From Pedobacter sp. W3I1 (GTDB lineage: Bacteria > Bacteroidota > Bacteroidia > Sphingobacteriales > Sphingobacteriaceae), in contig NZ_JAUSXN010000001.1 of NCBI RefSeq assembly GCF_030816015.1, positions 868,001 through 932,000 on the forward strand: a stretch of 64,000 nucleotides of DNA, written 5' to 3'. Both the position numbers and the translations under genes were made by a program. Numbering within the stretch: position 1 is the stretch's first letter; every line of letters begins with the position of its first letter. Under the pieces are notes generated by a model, which saw only the letters and a program-made list of their open reading frames with translations, was not told the DNA's origin and ran no database searches. Below are positions 34,783 through 43,517 of the stretch, piece after piece.

Positions 34783-35595
34783 ATGACAAAAAAAATAGCC
34801 ATAATTGGTAGCGGAAATATCGGTTTGTCTTTAGCGAAAGGTTTGGTGAAAGCTAACTTTGCTCAAGCCGCCGACATTACGCTTACCCGTAGAAATACCG
34901 AGCACTTAAAATCTTTTGCCGAAGCAGGTTTTACAGTTAGCAATAACAATAAACAAGCCGTAGTTGATGCGGATGTTGTGATTTTGGCGGTTCTGCCTCA
35001 ACAATTAAATACAGTTTTGGATGAAATCCAAACTTCAGTCGTTACGGCTAAACATTTGGTTATTTCGGTAATTTCGGGTGTGAGCTGTGCTGCGGTTAGA
35101 GAAAAATTGGGCAATCATGTTGAAGTGGTTCGTGTAATGCCAAATACGGCAATCGCCATTGGTCAGTCCATGACTTGCATAGCGAGCGATAATGCATCAG
35201 TAGAAAATATTGCAGATGTAACCAAGATGTTCGAAACGGTTGGTTCTGTTGTTAAGATTAATGAAGATTTAATGACTTCTGCAACGGCACTTTGCGCTTG
35301 CGGAATTGCTTTTTTTCTAAGGGCCATCAGGGCAGCATCGCAAGGTGGGGTAGAAATTGGCTTTCATGCGGATGAAGCTTTAAAAATGGCTGTTCAAACG
35401 GCAAAAGGAGCGGCCGACTTGCTTTTATTACACGGAACGCACCCAGAATCAGAAATAGATAAAGTAACTTCGCCGAAAGGTTGTACCATTGCGGGTTTAA
35501 ATGAAATGGAACACAACGGTTTTAGCTCATCATTGATAAAAGGTATTAAACTTTCGGCTTTAAAAGCTGGGAATTTGTATACCAAAGAAGGTTAG
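34783..35595 (+). CDS. proC: Pyrroline-5-carboxylate reductase
   Basis: A 270-residue ProC with the N-terminal NAD(P)H motif IAIIGSGNIGLSLAKGL, the VRVMPNTAIAIGQSM segment and the C-terminal signature VTSPKGCTIAGLNEMEHNGF, where the usual PGGTT is PKGCT. It reduces pyrroline-5-carboxylate to proline. Its place in the arginine cluster links proline and arginine synthesis through glutamate semialdehyde. A one-arm repeat remnant lies between it and argE. Confidence 0.88.
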   Translation: MTKKIAIIGSGNIGLSLAKGLVKANFAQAADITLTRRNTEHLKSFAEAGFTVSNNNKQAVVDADVVILAVLPQQLNTVLDEIQTSVVTAKHLVISVISGVSCAAVREKLGNHVEVVRVMPNTAIAIGQSMTCIASDNASVENIADVTKMFETVGSVVKINEDLMTSATALCACGIAFFLRAIRAASQGGVEIGFHADEALKMAVQTAKGAADLLLLHGTHPESEIDKVTSPKGCTIAGLNEMEHNGFSSSLIKGIKLSALKAGNLYTKEG

Positions 35596-35714
35596 GGGTG
35601 TAGGGTTTAAGGCCTTAATCATGAAACCTCAGAGAATAAGCTAAAAGCAAAATAAAGGGTAGAAAGTTTAAAGACGGGTTTAGTCTTGATACTTAATACT
35701 AATTACTTGATACT

Positions 35715-36782
35715 ATGTTATTAGAAAATATACAAAAAGAAAGCCTGGATTTATTGAGACAGTTGATTCGTATCCAGTCTTTTAGTAAAGAAGAAGATCG
35801 GACTGCGAATTTAATCGCCCAGTTTTTGGAGGAGAGAGGGGTTAAAACTCAACGTAAAATGAACAACGTTTGGGCTTACAATAAACATTTCGATGCCACA
35901 AAACCAACATTGCTTTTAAATTCACATCACGATACGGTTAAGCCAAATTCTGGTTATACCCGCGATCCTTATGATGCGGCAATTGAGGGCGATAAGCTGT
36001 TTGGTTTGGGCAGTAACGATGCAGGCGGTTGTTTAGTTTCATTAATTGGTGCGTTTTTATACTACTACGAACAAGAAGGCTTAAAATATAACATTTGTTT
36101 GGCGGCGACAGCAGAGGAAGAAATTTCTGGAAATAATGGCTTAGAATTGGTTTTGCCAGATTTAGGAACACTTGAGTTTGGTATCGTTGGTGAACCCACA
36201 GAAATGAATTTAGCGATTGCTGAACGGGGGTTGTTGGTTTTAGATTGTGTATCGCATGGTAAAGCCGGGCATGCTGCGCGTGAAGAAGGGGAAAATGCCA
36301 TTTATAAGGCTTTGAAAGATATTGAATGGTTTAGGAACTTCCAGTTCCCCAAAGTATCGGAGGTTTTCGGCCCTTTGAAAATGACGGTTACCATAATCAA
36401 TGCAGGTTCGCAGCATAATGTTGTTCCTGCGAATTGTACTTTCACGGTTGATGTTCGTGTAACAGATGCCTACACCAATGAAGAAGTGTTAGATATTATC
36501 AGGGCAAATGTTGATTGCGATGTTACCCCACGGTCTATCCGTTTAAAACCATCGTCGATTGATAAAAACCATCCGGTTGTTCAGGCCGGAGTAGCACTTG
36601 GAAAAACTACTTATGGTTCGCCAACTACATCCGATCAGGCACTATTAGATATCCCATCGGTAAAATGTGGTCCGGGGTTTTCTGGTCGCTCGCACATGGC
36701 CGATGAATTTTTATATGTTAGAGAAGTAGCCGAGGGTGTTGAAGGATATGTTAATATGTTAAAACCGGTTATACGAGGATAA
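35715..36782 (+). CDS. argE: M20 deacylase, N-acetylornithine/N-acetylcitrulline deacetylase
   Basis: A 355-residue M20 metallopeptidase-fold enzyme. The two-zinc site is visible: LNSHHDTVKPN, GLGSNDAGG (bridging Asp), ATAEEEISGNNG (Glu general base and ligand), GEPTEMNLAIAERG (Asp/Glu ligand region) and the final SGRSHMADEF histidine. In a pathway with ArgF' it should act on N-acylcitrulline. The length is shorter than ArgE of Proteobacteria but typical of the Bacteroidota branch. A DUF433/DUF5615 pair follows. Confidence 0.85.
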   Translation: MLLENIQKESLDLLRQLIRIQSFSKEEDRTANLIAQFLEERGVKTQRKMNNVWAYNKHFDATKPTLLLNSHHDTVKPNSGYTRDPYDAAIEGDKLFGLGSNDAGGCLVSLIGAFLYYYEQEGLKYNICLAATAEEEISGNNGLELVLPDLGTLEFGIVGEPTEMNLAIAERGLLVLDCVSHGKAGHAAREEGENAIYKALKDIEWFRNFQFPKVSEVFGPLKMTVTIINAGSQHNVVPANCTFTVDVRVTDAYTNEEVLDIIRANVDCDVTPRSIRLKPSSIDKNHPVVQAGVALGKTTYGSPTTSDQALLDIPSVKCGPGFSGRSHMADEFLYVREVAEGVEGYVNMLKPVIRG

Positions 36783-36843
36783 AAATAGAATTCTCCAAAA
36801 ATGGGCAAATCAAAATTCTTATAATATTGTTTATCTTTACGTT

Positions 36844-37065
36844 ATGAAAACTTATTCTAATTTCATAGAAATTGACGCTAACAAACGTTTTGGCAAGCCC
36901 TGCATAAAGGGAACCAGAATTGCTGTGTATGATGTTTTGGGATGGCTAGCAAATGGCATGACTATGCAAAGTATATTGACTGATTTTCCTGAAATTACTG
37001 AAGAAGAGATCTTATCCTGTCTTGCTTATTCAGCAGATAGAGAGCATAAAATAAGAGTAGCCTAG
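36844..37065 (+). CDS. DUF433 protein, putative antitoxin
   Basis: A 73-residue DUF433 protein. The family pattern is IEIDANKRFGKPCIKGTRIAVYDVLGWLANGMTMQ, followed by ILTDFPEITEEEILSCLAYSADRE, which folds as a small winged/HTH DNA-binding module. Such proteins are paired with DUF5615 nuclease-like proteins and are taken as the antitoxin. The stop codon overlaps the GTG start of the next gene by one base. A -7-like TATCTTTA lies about 10 bases before the ATG. The pair separates argE from argH. Confidence 0.75.
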   Translation: MKTYSNFIEIDANKRFGKPCIKGTRIAVYDVLGWLANGMTMQSILTDFPEITEEEILSCLAYSADREHKIRVA

Positions 37066-37397
37066 TGAAACTGCTATTTGACCAAAACATTTCCCATAGA
37101 ATCATAAAACTTTTGGAGGCCGATTTCTCAGCTTGTGACCAAATACGAAGGTTAAAGCTAGAAAACAAAGCGGATAAGGAAATCTGGAATTTTGCTGGCC
37201 AAAATGGTTATGTTATTGTAACTTTCGACGCAGATTTCTACGAATTTTCAAATCTGTATGGCCATCCTCCTAAAATTATTTGGCTTAGGTTCGGAAATAA
37301 TACAACCACCGGGATTGCAAAAACCTTAGTAGAAAAAAGAGAATTAATAAATGATTTCATAAATCAAGATGAGTTTTCTTGCTTGGAAATACAATAA
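37065..37397 (+). CDS. DUF5615 PIN-like protein, putative toxin
   Basis: A 110-residue protein starting at GTG and overlapping the DUF433 stop (TAGTG). The PIN-like Mut7/DUF5615 pattern is MKLLFDQNISHRIIKLL with the first acidic residue (Asp6), DKEIWNFAGQNGYVIVTFDADF with the second set, then PKIIWLRFGNNTT. Members are inferred RNases by fold; activity is not shown. It is the likely toxin of a two-gene module inserted between argE and argH. Confidence 0.7.
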   Translation: MKLLFDQNISHRIIKLLEADFSACDQIRRLKLENKADKEIWNFAGQNGYVIVTFDADFYEFSNLYGHPPKIIWLRFGNNTTTGIAKTLVEKRELINDFINQDEFSCLEIQ

Positions 37398-37519
37398 AGC
37401 TTGTTTTATAATAAATATTTTGCGGAATCCGTGAAAATTTGACGCCCTTTGCGGTTAAATAAATTAGAATGAAACCTGCGTAGCAAGCCTCATTACCGTT
37501 GAAAAAATAAAGATTAATA

Positions 37520-38851
37520 ATGAAAATCTGGCAAAAAAATATAGATGTAAATCAGTTTGTAGAGCACTTTACAGTTGGTAAAGACCGCGAACTGGATCTG
37601 CAGATGGCAAAATTTGATGTCTTGGGCTCTTTGGCACATACCCAAATGTTAGAAACCATTAATTTGCTCACAGCTGAAGAACTAAAAATGGTTCAGCAAG
37701 AATTGAAAAATATTTATGCTGAAATTGAAACTGGAAACTTCACCATCGAAGACAGCGTAGAAGATGTGCACTCGCAGGTTGAATGGTTACTTACGCAACG
37801 CATTGGCGAAGCAGGTAAAAAAATCCATAGTGGCCGTTCGCGTAACGATCAGGTTCTGGTTGATTTAAAACTGTTCTTTAGGGCCTGTATAGAAGATATG
37901 GTTGGCCAAACTTCAACACTATTTAACCAGTTAATTGAATTAAGCAATACACACAAAGATAAATTAGTTCCTGGTTATACGCATTTACAGATTGCCATGC
38001 CATCGTCTTTTGGACTATGGTTTGGTGCTTATGCGGAAAGCCTGGCAGATGATATGGAGCTGATGTTGGCTGCGTGGAAAATCTGCAATAAAAACCCTTT
38101 GGGCTCTGCAGCAGGTTATGGCTCTTCATTCCCGTTAAATAGAACCTTAACTACCGAGTTATTAGGCTTTGAAAGCTTAAACTATAATGTAGTTTATGCG
38201 CAGATGGGCAGAGGTAAAACAGAAAGAATTTTAGCACAGGCGATGAGTGCTGTTGCCGCAACTTTAGCTAAAATGGCGATGGATGTATGTTTGTTCATCA
38301 ATCAGAATTTCGGATTCATTAGTTTTCCGGCAGAACTGACCACAGGTTCGAGTATTATGCCGCACAAGAAAAACCCTGACGTTTTTGAGTTGATCCGTTC
38401 GCGTTGCAATAAAATTCAGGCTTTACCGAACGAAATTGCCATGATGATTACCAATTTGCCATCAGGCTATCACCGTGATTTACAATTGCTAAAAGAAAAT
38501 CTTTTCCCAGCGATTACTTCATTAAACGAATGTTTGGAGATCGCCACTTTTATGTTCCAGAACATCACGATAAAAGATGATATTTTGAAAGATAAAAAAT
38601 ACGACTACCTGTTTAGCGTTGAAGTGGTGAATGATCTGGCTTTGCAAGGTATTCCATTTAGAGAGGCTTATAAAATTGTTGGCGAACAGATAGAAAATGG
38701 TACTTTTGCACCTTCTGGCCAAATAAATCATACACATGAGGGGAGCATTGGCAACCTTTGTAACGAGCAGATTACTGCAGCAATGCACGATGTTTTATCT
38801 CAATTTGGTTTCAGAAAAGTGAATAAAGCTATAGAAGATTTAATTCGCTAA
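37520..38851 (+). CDS. argH: Argininosuccinate lyase
   Basis: A 443-residue fumarase/aspartase-superfamily enzyme producing arginine and fumarate. The signature TTGSSIMPHKKNPDVFE lies near 285-301, with catalytic Ser in the GSS loop; HSGRSRNDQVLVDLK and PGYTHLQIAMPSSFG are the other conserved regions. Length is normal for this phylum. It is the last step of the pathway and is followed after 27 bases by an aminotransferase gene, probably co-transcribed. Confidence 0.93.
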   Translation: MKIWQKNIDVNQFVEHFTVGKDRELDLQMAKFDVLGSLAHTQMLETINLLTAEELKMVQQELKNIYAEIETGNFTIEDSVEDVHSQVEWLLTQRIGEAGKKIHSGRSRNDQVLVDLKLFFRACIEDMVGQTSTLFNQLIELSNTHKDKLVPGYTHLQIAMPSSFGLWFGAYAESLADDMELMLAAWKICNKNPLGSAAGYGSSFPLNRTLTTELLGFESLNYNVVYAQMGRGKTERILAQAMSAVAATLAKMAMDVCLFINQNFGFISFPAELTTGSSIMPHKKNPDVFELIRSRCNKIQALPNEIAMMITNLPSGYHRDLQLLKENLFPAITSLNECLEIATFMFQNITIKDDILKDKKYDYLFSVEVVNDLALQGIPFREAYKIVGEQIENGTFAPSGQINHTHEGSIGNLCNEQITAAMHDVLSQFGFRKVNKAIEDLIR

Positions 38852-38878
38852 TTATAAAGGCGATAATAATAATAATAT

Positions 38879-40132
38879 ATGAAAGTTTCAGTATTGGCCA
38901 ATTCATTAATTGGCTCAGAAATTATAAAAATCGGTAATGAGGTTAACGAAATGAAGCGCAAAGGTGCTTCGATCGCTAACTTAACTATAGGCGATTTTGA
39001 CGCAAACATTTACCCAATCCCAACCGAATTAAAGGCCGGGATTGTGGAGGCATACCATGCCAACCAAACCAATTATCCACCTGCTGATGGTGTTTTACCT
39101 TTACGTGAAACGGTTTCGGAATTATTAAAAGATAGATTTGGGTTGGAGTATAACACCAGTAGCATTTTAGTTTCCGGTGGTTCACGCCCTTTAATTTATG
39201 CTACTTATCTGGCGTTGATTGATCCTGGAGATACCGTGGTTTTCCCCGCTCCATCCTGGAACAACAACCACTACTCGCACTTAACTTCTGCAAAGACAAT
39301 TGCGGTAGAAACCGATGCTACGCATAATTTTATGCCAACGGCTGCGCAATTAAAACCACATTTAAAAGGGGCAACCTTATTGGCCTTGTGTTCGCCATTA
39401 AACCCAACAGGAACCATGTTCAATGCAGATTCATTAGCTGAAATCTGCGATGCAGTTTTAGAGGAAAATGCAACAAGGGGTGCTGATGAAAAGCCATTGT
39501 ACATGATGTACGATCAAATTTATTCGCTTTTAACTTTCGGAAAAGAGCATGTAAATCCAGTTTCTTTACGTCCGGCAATGAGACCATTTACTGTTTTTGT
39601 TGATGGTAGCTCGAAATGTTTGGCTGCAACGGGTGTACGTGTAGGCTGGGGTTTTGGTCCGGAGGATATTATCAATAGAATGAAGGCTTTGGTTGGCCAT
39701 ATGGGTGCCTGGGCACCAAAAGCTGAGCAAGTAGCCATGTCAAACTATTTTAATGATAAAACACAGGTTGATACTTTTTTAACCAGTTTTAAAGGTCAGA
39801 TCCAAGACAGTTTAAATGCGCTTTACAACGGGTTTAACGAGTTGAAAAGTGAAGGTTTTAACGTTGATGCCGTGGAGCCAATGGGGGCCATTTATTTAAC
39901 CATTAAAATCGATTATATCGGGAAAACTACTGAAGACGGTCAGATTTTAAAAGACAGTGCAGATGTAAACTTCTATCTGATCAAAGAAGCAGGAGCAGCT
40001 TTGGTCCCATTCTCTGCTTTCGGAAATGAAGATAGCATGCCATGGTTTAGGGCATCGGTTGGTGCCTGTACTTTGCAGGATATTAAAGACATGTTGCCAA
40101 GAATTAAAACGGCTTTGAGTAAGTTGAAATAA
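38879..40132 (+). CDS. PLP-dependent class I/II aminotransferase
   Basis: A 417-residue fold-type I aminotransferase. Visible are NYPPADGVLPLRETVSELL, the CSPLNPTGTMF region, MMYDQIYSLLTF (Asp and Tyr cofactor contacts) and the PLP lysine in FVDGSSKCLAATGVRVGWGFG. It resembles aspartate or aromatic aminotransferases, but the substrate is not clear. Since it directly follows argH and precedes the end of the cluster, supply of an amino donor such as aspartate is a plausible inference. A terminator is at 40300-40335. Confidence 0.85.
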   Translation: MKVSVLANSLIGSEIIKIGNEVNEMKRKGASIANLTIGDFDANIYPIPTELKAGIVEAYHANQTNYPPADGVLPLRETVSELLKDRFGLEYNTSSILVSGGSRPLIYATYLALIDPGDTVVFPAPSWNNNHYSHLTSAKTIAVETDATHNFMPTAAQLKPHLKGATLLALCSPLNPTGTMFNADSLAEICDAVLEENATRGADEKPLYMMYDQIYSLLTFGKEHVNPVSLRPAMRPFTVFVDGSSKCLAATGVRVGWGFGPEDIINRMKALVGHMGAWAPKAEQVAMSNYFNDKTQVDTFLTSFKGQIQDSLNALYNGFNELKSEGFNVDAVEPMGAIYLTIKIDYIGKTTEDGQILKDSADVNFYLIKEAGAALVPFSAFGNEDSMPWFRASVGACTLQDIKDMLPRIKTALSKLK

Positions 40133-40299
40133 TTACCTATAGATCAATGTAAGCGCTTTTTTTGGAAAGCAATTGTAGTGCTAATAGGTTATTATAGCCC
40201 TGCTTTTTGTTCCAACAAAAGCTGAAAAAGCTGTTGTTTCCACTTCAATCAGGTTTATTTAACTTAAGGTTGTACTGATCGGTTTCAGTAAAATGTATC

Positions 40300-40335
40300 A
40301 AAAAACTTCTTCAAAATTAATTGAGGAGGTTTTTT
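40300..40335. terminator. Terminator at the end of the arginine cluster
   Basis: AAAAAACTTCTTC (40300-40312) pairs with GAGGAGGTTTTTT (40323-40335) over 13 positions with two G-U pairs, ending in a T run. Confidence 0.8.
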
Positions 40336-40367
40336 GCTTTTGAATCTTTTGATAGACACTATTTAAG

Positions 40368-40400
40368 TTTGAAGGTTTTATTTAATAATCCTTAAATTTG
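40368..40400 (+). promoter_or_regulatory. Promoter of the RelBE-like pair
   Basis: TTTG at 40368-40371 and TAAATTTG at 40393-40400 match the Bacteroidota -33 and -7 elements with a 21-base spacer, 25 bases before the antitoxin ATG. Confidence 0.55.
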
Positions 40401-40425
40401 TATATTAGTTTAAAATCACATTTAT

Positions 40426-40632
40426 ATGGAAACTTACCTTGTACACCCAGATAAAATGCAAGAAAAAGCTTTAAAGGCATTTCTTAAAGCTTTAGAAGTT
40501 CCTTATGAAATAAAAAAGAACGATGCCTTGCCCGAGCATGTTAAGTCGGGAATAAGGCAAGGACAAGATGACATCAAAGCTGGAAAAAGCTTTTCTTTAG
40601 CAGAATTTAAAGAAAAAATCTCGACAATCTGA
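40426..40632 (+). CDS. Small antitoxin-like protein (DUF2683-like)
   Basis: A 68-residue protein: METYLVHPDKMQEKALKAFLKALEVPYE, then a basic/acidic helix ending GKSFSLAEFKEKIS. The pattern fits the short antitoxins common in Bacteroidota that precede RelE/ParE toxins; the DUF number is from memory. Its TGA stop overlaps the ATG of the toxin (TGATG-type overlap), implying translational coupling. It has its own promoter. Confidence 0.7.
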   Translation: METYLVHPDKMQEKALKAFLKALEVPYEIKKNDALPEHVKSGIRQGQDDIKAGKSFSLAEFKEKISTI

Positions 40633-40922
40633 TGGCCCTGTCTGTAGTCATATCAGAAACAGCATTAAAAACTTTTGAGTCAATCTGTGCTCAAATACAT
40701 GAAAGACTAGGAGCAAAAGCAGTAAGTGATTTTAAAAAGAATACCATTAAAACCTTAGAGCTAATTGGTCATTCACCTTATATTTTTAAAGAAACTGAAT
40801 TTGACCCTAATATTAGGCAAGGATTAATTAAAAAGCTCTCCTCTGTGTTTTATGAGATTAAGCCCAATAGAATTGAAGTTCTTTTCTTTTGGGATAATAG
40901 GCAAGAACCGATGTTCCTCTAA
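40632..40922 (+). CDS. RelE/ParE-like toxin
   Basis: A 96-residue protein with the RelE/ParE fold pattern: SVVISETALKTFESICAQIHERLGAKAVSDFKK, then IGHSPYIFKET and the terminal strands VFYEIKPNRIEVLFFWDNRQEP. It is coupled to the upstream antitoxin by a one-base overlap. It would cleave mRNA on ribosomes or inhibit gyrase; which one cannot be read here. The pair lies between the arginine cluster and rtcB. Confidence 0.8.
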   Translation: MALSVVISETALKTFESICAQIHERLGAKAVSDFKKNTIKTLELIGHSPYIFKETEFDPNIRQGLIKKLSSVFYEIKPNRIEVLFFWDNRQEPMFL

Positions 40923-40942
40923 CTTTTTATTCGAAATAAGGC

Positions 40943-40962
40943 AAAAAACCTCGTAGGTTTTT
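40943..40962. terminator. Terminator between toxin and rtcB (convergent)
   Basis: AAAAACCT (40944-40951), loop CGT, AGGTTTTT (40955-40962): a compact hairpin flanked by A and T runs, suitable for both strands. Confidence 0.75.
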
Positions 40963-41026
40963 AAAACCCATGAAGTTAATTTAGACTCCGACTAATGACT
41001 TTGGACTTAAGACTCAGAACTCCCAA

Positions 41027-42451
41027 CTAATCCTCCCTGCTTCCATCATCAGCCATTCTCACCATTTTAGGTTCAAATTTTGCCACTACATCAACCAGTT
41101 CGGTTTGCGCAGCCATCACTTTATTGATGTCTTTATAAGCCATTGGTGCTTCATCTAAACCTGCGCCAATTAAAGTAACATTATGAGCCTTCAAAATCGC
41201 TTTTATATCCGATTTCGTTATCGATTGAATAGCCTTGGTTCTGCTCATTTGTCTACCCGCACCATGAGAGGCTGAATTGATCGCGCTCATTTCACCTTTA
41301 CCACGCACTAAAAACCCCGGTGCCGTCATACTTCCTGGAATAATTCCCATTACGCCTTTTCCTGCTGGTGTAGCACCTTTTCGGTGAACAATTACTTCTT
41401 CACCATCTAGCATTTCTTTCCAGGCAAAATTATGGTGGTTTTCTACCTTGGCCAAAACTTTAGCACCAATGGCTTTGGTTAATCTTTTATGGATCACCTC
41501 ATGACAGGCAGAGGCATAATCACCGGCTAAATTCATGGCAATCCAATACTCTTGTCCTTCGGCAGAATTTAGATCCAAATAAGCCAGATTTGCTGCCTCT
41601 TTAGGAAGCTTACAGATATCTTTCGCCAGTTTGGTATAATGGACAGCAATGGTTGCCCCAAATCCACGTGATCCTGAGTGCGTAAGTAACGCAACGTAAC
41701 GGCCTTTATCAATATTCAAAATTTCATCACGCTCGGCAAAATCAATAATCCCCCATTCTACAAAGTGATTTCCACCACCCGAAGTACCCAGTTGTGCCCA
41801 AGCCTTTCCATGTAAATTTTTAAGAAAAGAAGTAGCGTTGAAAGCCTCGTTTTCTAAAACATCATGATCAGCTCTTTCATTACCTTTAAAATTTTGACCC
41901 GCACCAAATTTGGTGAAAGCAATTAATTCGCGTTTATACATGGCATCTTTCCCGAAATAATGTTTCTCTGGAATATCAAAAATACTTAAAGCCATTCTAC
42001 AACCGATATCTACACCTACACCATAAGGGATAATTGCATTTCTAGTCGCTAATACACCGCCAATTGGTAAACCATAGCCTTGGTGGGCATCGGGCATTAA
42101 TGCCCCAGCTACCGAAACAGGCAGTTTCATGGCAATATCCATTTGGTTTCGGGCACCTTCTTCTATATAATCGGCACCGAAAATTGAATAATCTTTAGCG
42201 TTGTCGATCAGTTCAATGGTCCCGTCTGATTTTGGATTGGCTTCCTCGATCACTGCCGTTGCCAATACACTTAATACCTCGTCATCCAAAAAACTTTCCG
42301 GATAATCTTTTACTTTTTTAAATAAGGCCAATAATTCTTTTTCTTCAATATCCGTGAACTTTTCATTCAGGATACCTAAAGCCAGGCCGACTATTTTTCC
42401 TTCGGAATAACCTAATTCGATCAGGTCTTTTCCTGTTATGTTATTGTTCAT
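41027..42451 (-). CDS. rtcB: RtcB RNA ligase
   Basis: A 474-residue RtcB from MNNNITGKDLIELG; an ATG five codons earlier overlaps the preceding gene and is less like RtcB N-termini. Motifs are GVGVDIGCRMALSIF (metal-binding Asp and Cys), QLGTSGGGNHFVEWG (metal His), LLTHSGSRGFGATIA, VHRKGATPAGKGVMGIIPGSM and SASHGAGRQMSR, whose His accepts GMP. RtcB joins 2',3'-cyclic phosphate or 3'-phosphate RNA ends to 5'-OH ends and so repairs nuclease-cut RNA such as tRNA broken in the anticodon loop. It is the last gene of the slipin-RlaP-RlaP-RtcB operon. No archease gene is present. Confidence 0.93.
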   Translation of the reverse strand: MNNNITGKDLIELGYSEGKIVGLALGILNEKFTDIEEKELLALFKKVKDYPESFLDDEVLSVLATAVIEEANPKSDGTIELIDNAKDYSIFGADYIEEGARNQMDIAMKLPVSVAGALMPDAHQGYGLPIGGVLATRNAIIPYGVGVDIGCRMALSIFDIPEKHYFGKDAMYKRELIAFTKFGAGQNFKGNERADHDVLENEAFNATSFLKNLHGKAWAQLGTSGGGNHFVEWGIIDFAERDEILNIDKGRYVALLTHSGSRGFGATIAVHYTKLAKDICKLPKEAANLAYLDLNSAEGQEYWIAMNLAGDYASACHEVIHKRLTKAIGAKVLAKVENHHNFAWKEMLDGEEVIVHRKGATPAGKGVMGIIPGSMTAPGFLVRGKGEMSAINSASHGAGRQMSRTKAIQSITKSDIKAILKAHNVTLIGAGLDEAPMAYKDINKVMAAQTELVDVVAKFEPKMVRMADDGSRED

Positions 42452-42455
42452 TGTT

Positions 42456-43517
42456 TTAATTGGCATATAGCTCAGTTCTCATCTCAATAAGTAGCATCTC
42501 AATTAACTTAGCATGTGGTTTATCCTGAAGCTTACTTTTTGTTGTTTCTTGTTCTATTTGTAGCATTAGTTTTTCTGCCATTTTTAATACTTCCTCGTAA
42601 TCAAGTTCTCCTCTTTTTATTAAAAGCAACTCATCCCGATTTTGTCTTTTTACATTTAGTTCTCCATCGCGTACAATCTCGAGCGCTACTTGCAAAAGCC
42701 TAATGGTATGCATCATGTTTTTGGCATCATAATCTTTGCCATGGCTTTTATTTAAGCTGTACCTGTCTTCATTTCGTTTTTCTACCCAATCCCAATATTC
42801 ATTGTACTCTTTGCAGTAAGATGAATAGCTATCCTTATTGAAAAACAAATAGGCAATTTCTTGTTCTCCTGCAGGTATTGACGAGACCGATACTTCATTT
42901 GCCGTTTCCTTATTTGCAATCCCCTTATAATTCAATTTCTTCTCCGGATCATAAAACAAAGCATACAGATCTTTAGCATTTGGAATTTTCGATAATCCAC
43001 AATCAGCTTTCGAAATAGCATTTTTTGCAAGCCAGGTTTTCGCTTTTACAGATGAATAGTTTACTGTGATGAAACAAAAATCCAATATTGTTTTCCGGAT
43101 TTTAGGCATCGGATTTAATATTTTTTTGTTTAATCCTTTTGCTTTTCTAATTTGTGTTAAAGCATAGCCACCAAAAGTATCCTTACATAACTTGGATAAA
43201 ATCATGTCAATATTTAGCTTCCCCATTATCGGATGCTTGTATAGGATGCATTCTTCCGGTGTTGCCAAGATTTCCACAATATTTGGATTGTTCTTAATCA
43301 ATAATTCAATAAAACGGCCAATTTCATAATAAACCTCATCATTAGTTTCATTGCTGATCTGTGGGATATACTTCAGACCAAAAAACATCTCTTTTGGTAT
43401 ATAGTAAATCCCTTTAATATCGGTATCTGATTGTGGAGTATCCAATCCATAAGCTTTGCTACCACTTAAACACTCAAATAAGAGTAGGTTTTTATCCTTT
43501 ATATCTTTAATCGTCAT
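42456..43517 (-). CDS. RlaP-like nucleotidyltransferase (second of pair)
   Basis: A 353-residue protein of the polymerase-beta nucleotidyltransferase superfamily, RlaP/YcgL group. The nucleotide motif is CLSGSKAYGLDTPQSDTDIKG, with Gly19-Ser20 and the metal-binding Asp31 and Asp33. The helical C-terminus has NMMHTIRLLQVALEI. RlaP proteins are linked with RNA ligases and are predicted to modify RNA ends, but no activity is demonstrated to my knowledge. It overlaps the upstream RlaP gene by 11 bases and precedes rtcB by a few bases, so translation is probably coupled. Confidence 0.8.
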   Translation of the reverse strand: MTIKDIKDKNLLLFECLSGSKAYGLDTPQSDTDIKGIYYIPKEMFFGLKYIPQISNETNDEVYYEIGRFIELLIKNNPNIVEILATPEECILYKHPIMGKLNIDMILSKLCKDTFGGYALTQIRKAKGLNKKILNPMPKIRKTILDFCFITVNYSSVKAKTWLAKNAISKADCGLSKIPNAKDLYALFYDPEKKLNYKGIANKETANEVSVSSIPAGEQEIAYLFFNKDSYSSYCKEYNEYWDWVEKRNEDRYSLNKSHGKDYDAKNMMHTIRLLQVALEIVRDGELNVKRQNRDELLLIKRGELDYEEVLKMAEKLMLQIEQETTKSKLQDKPHAKLIEMLLIEMRTELYAN

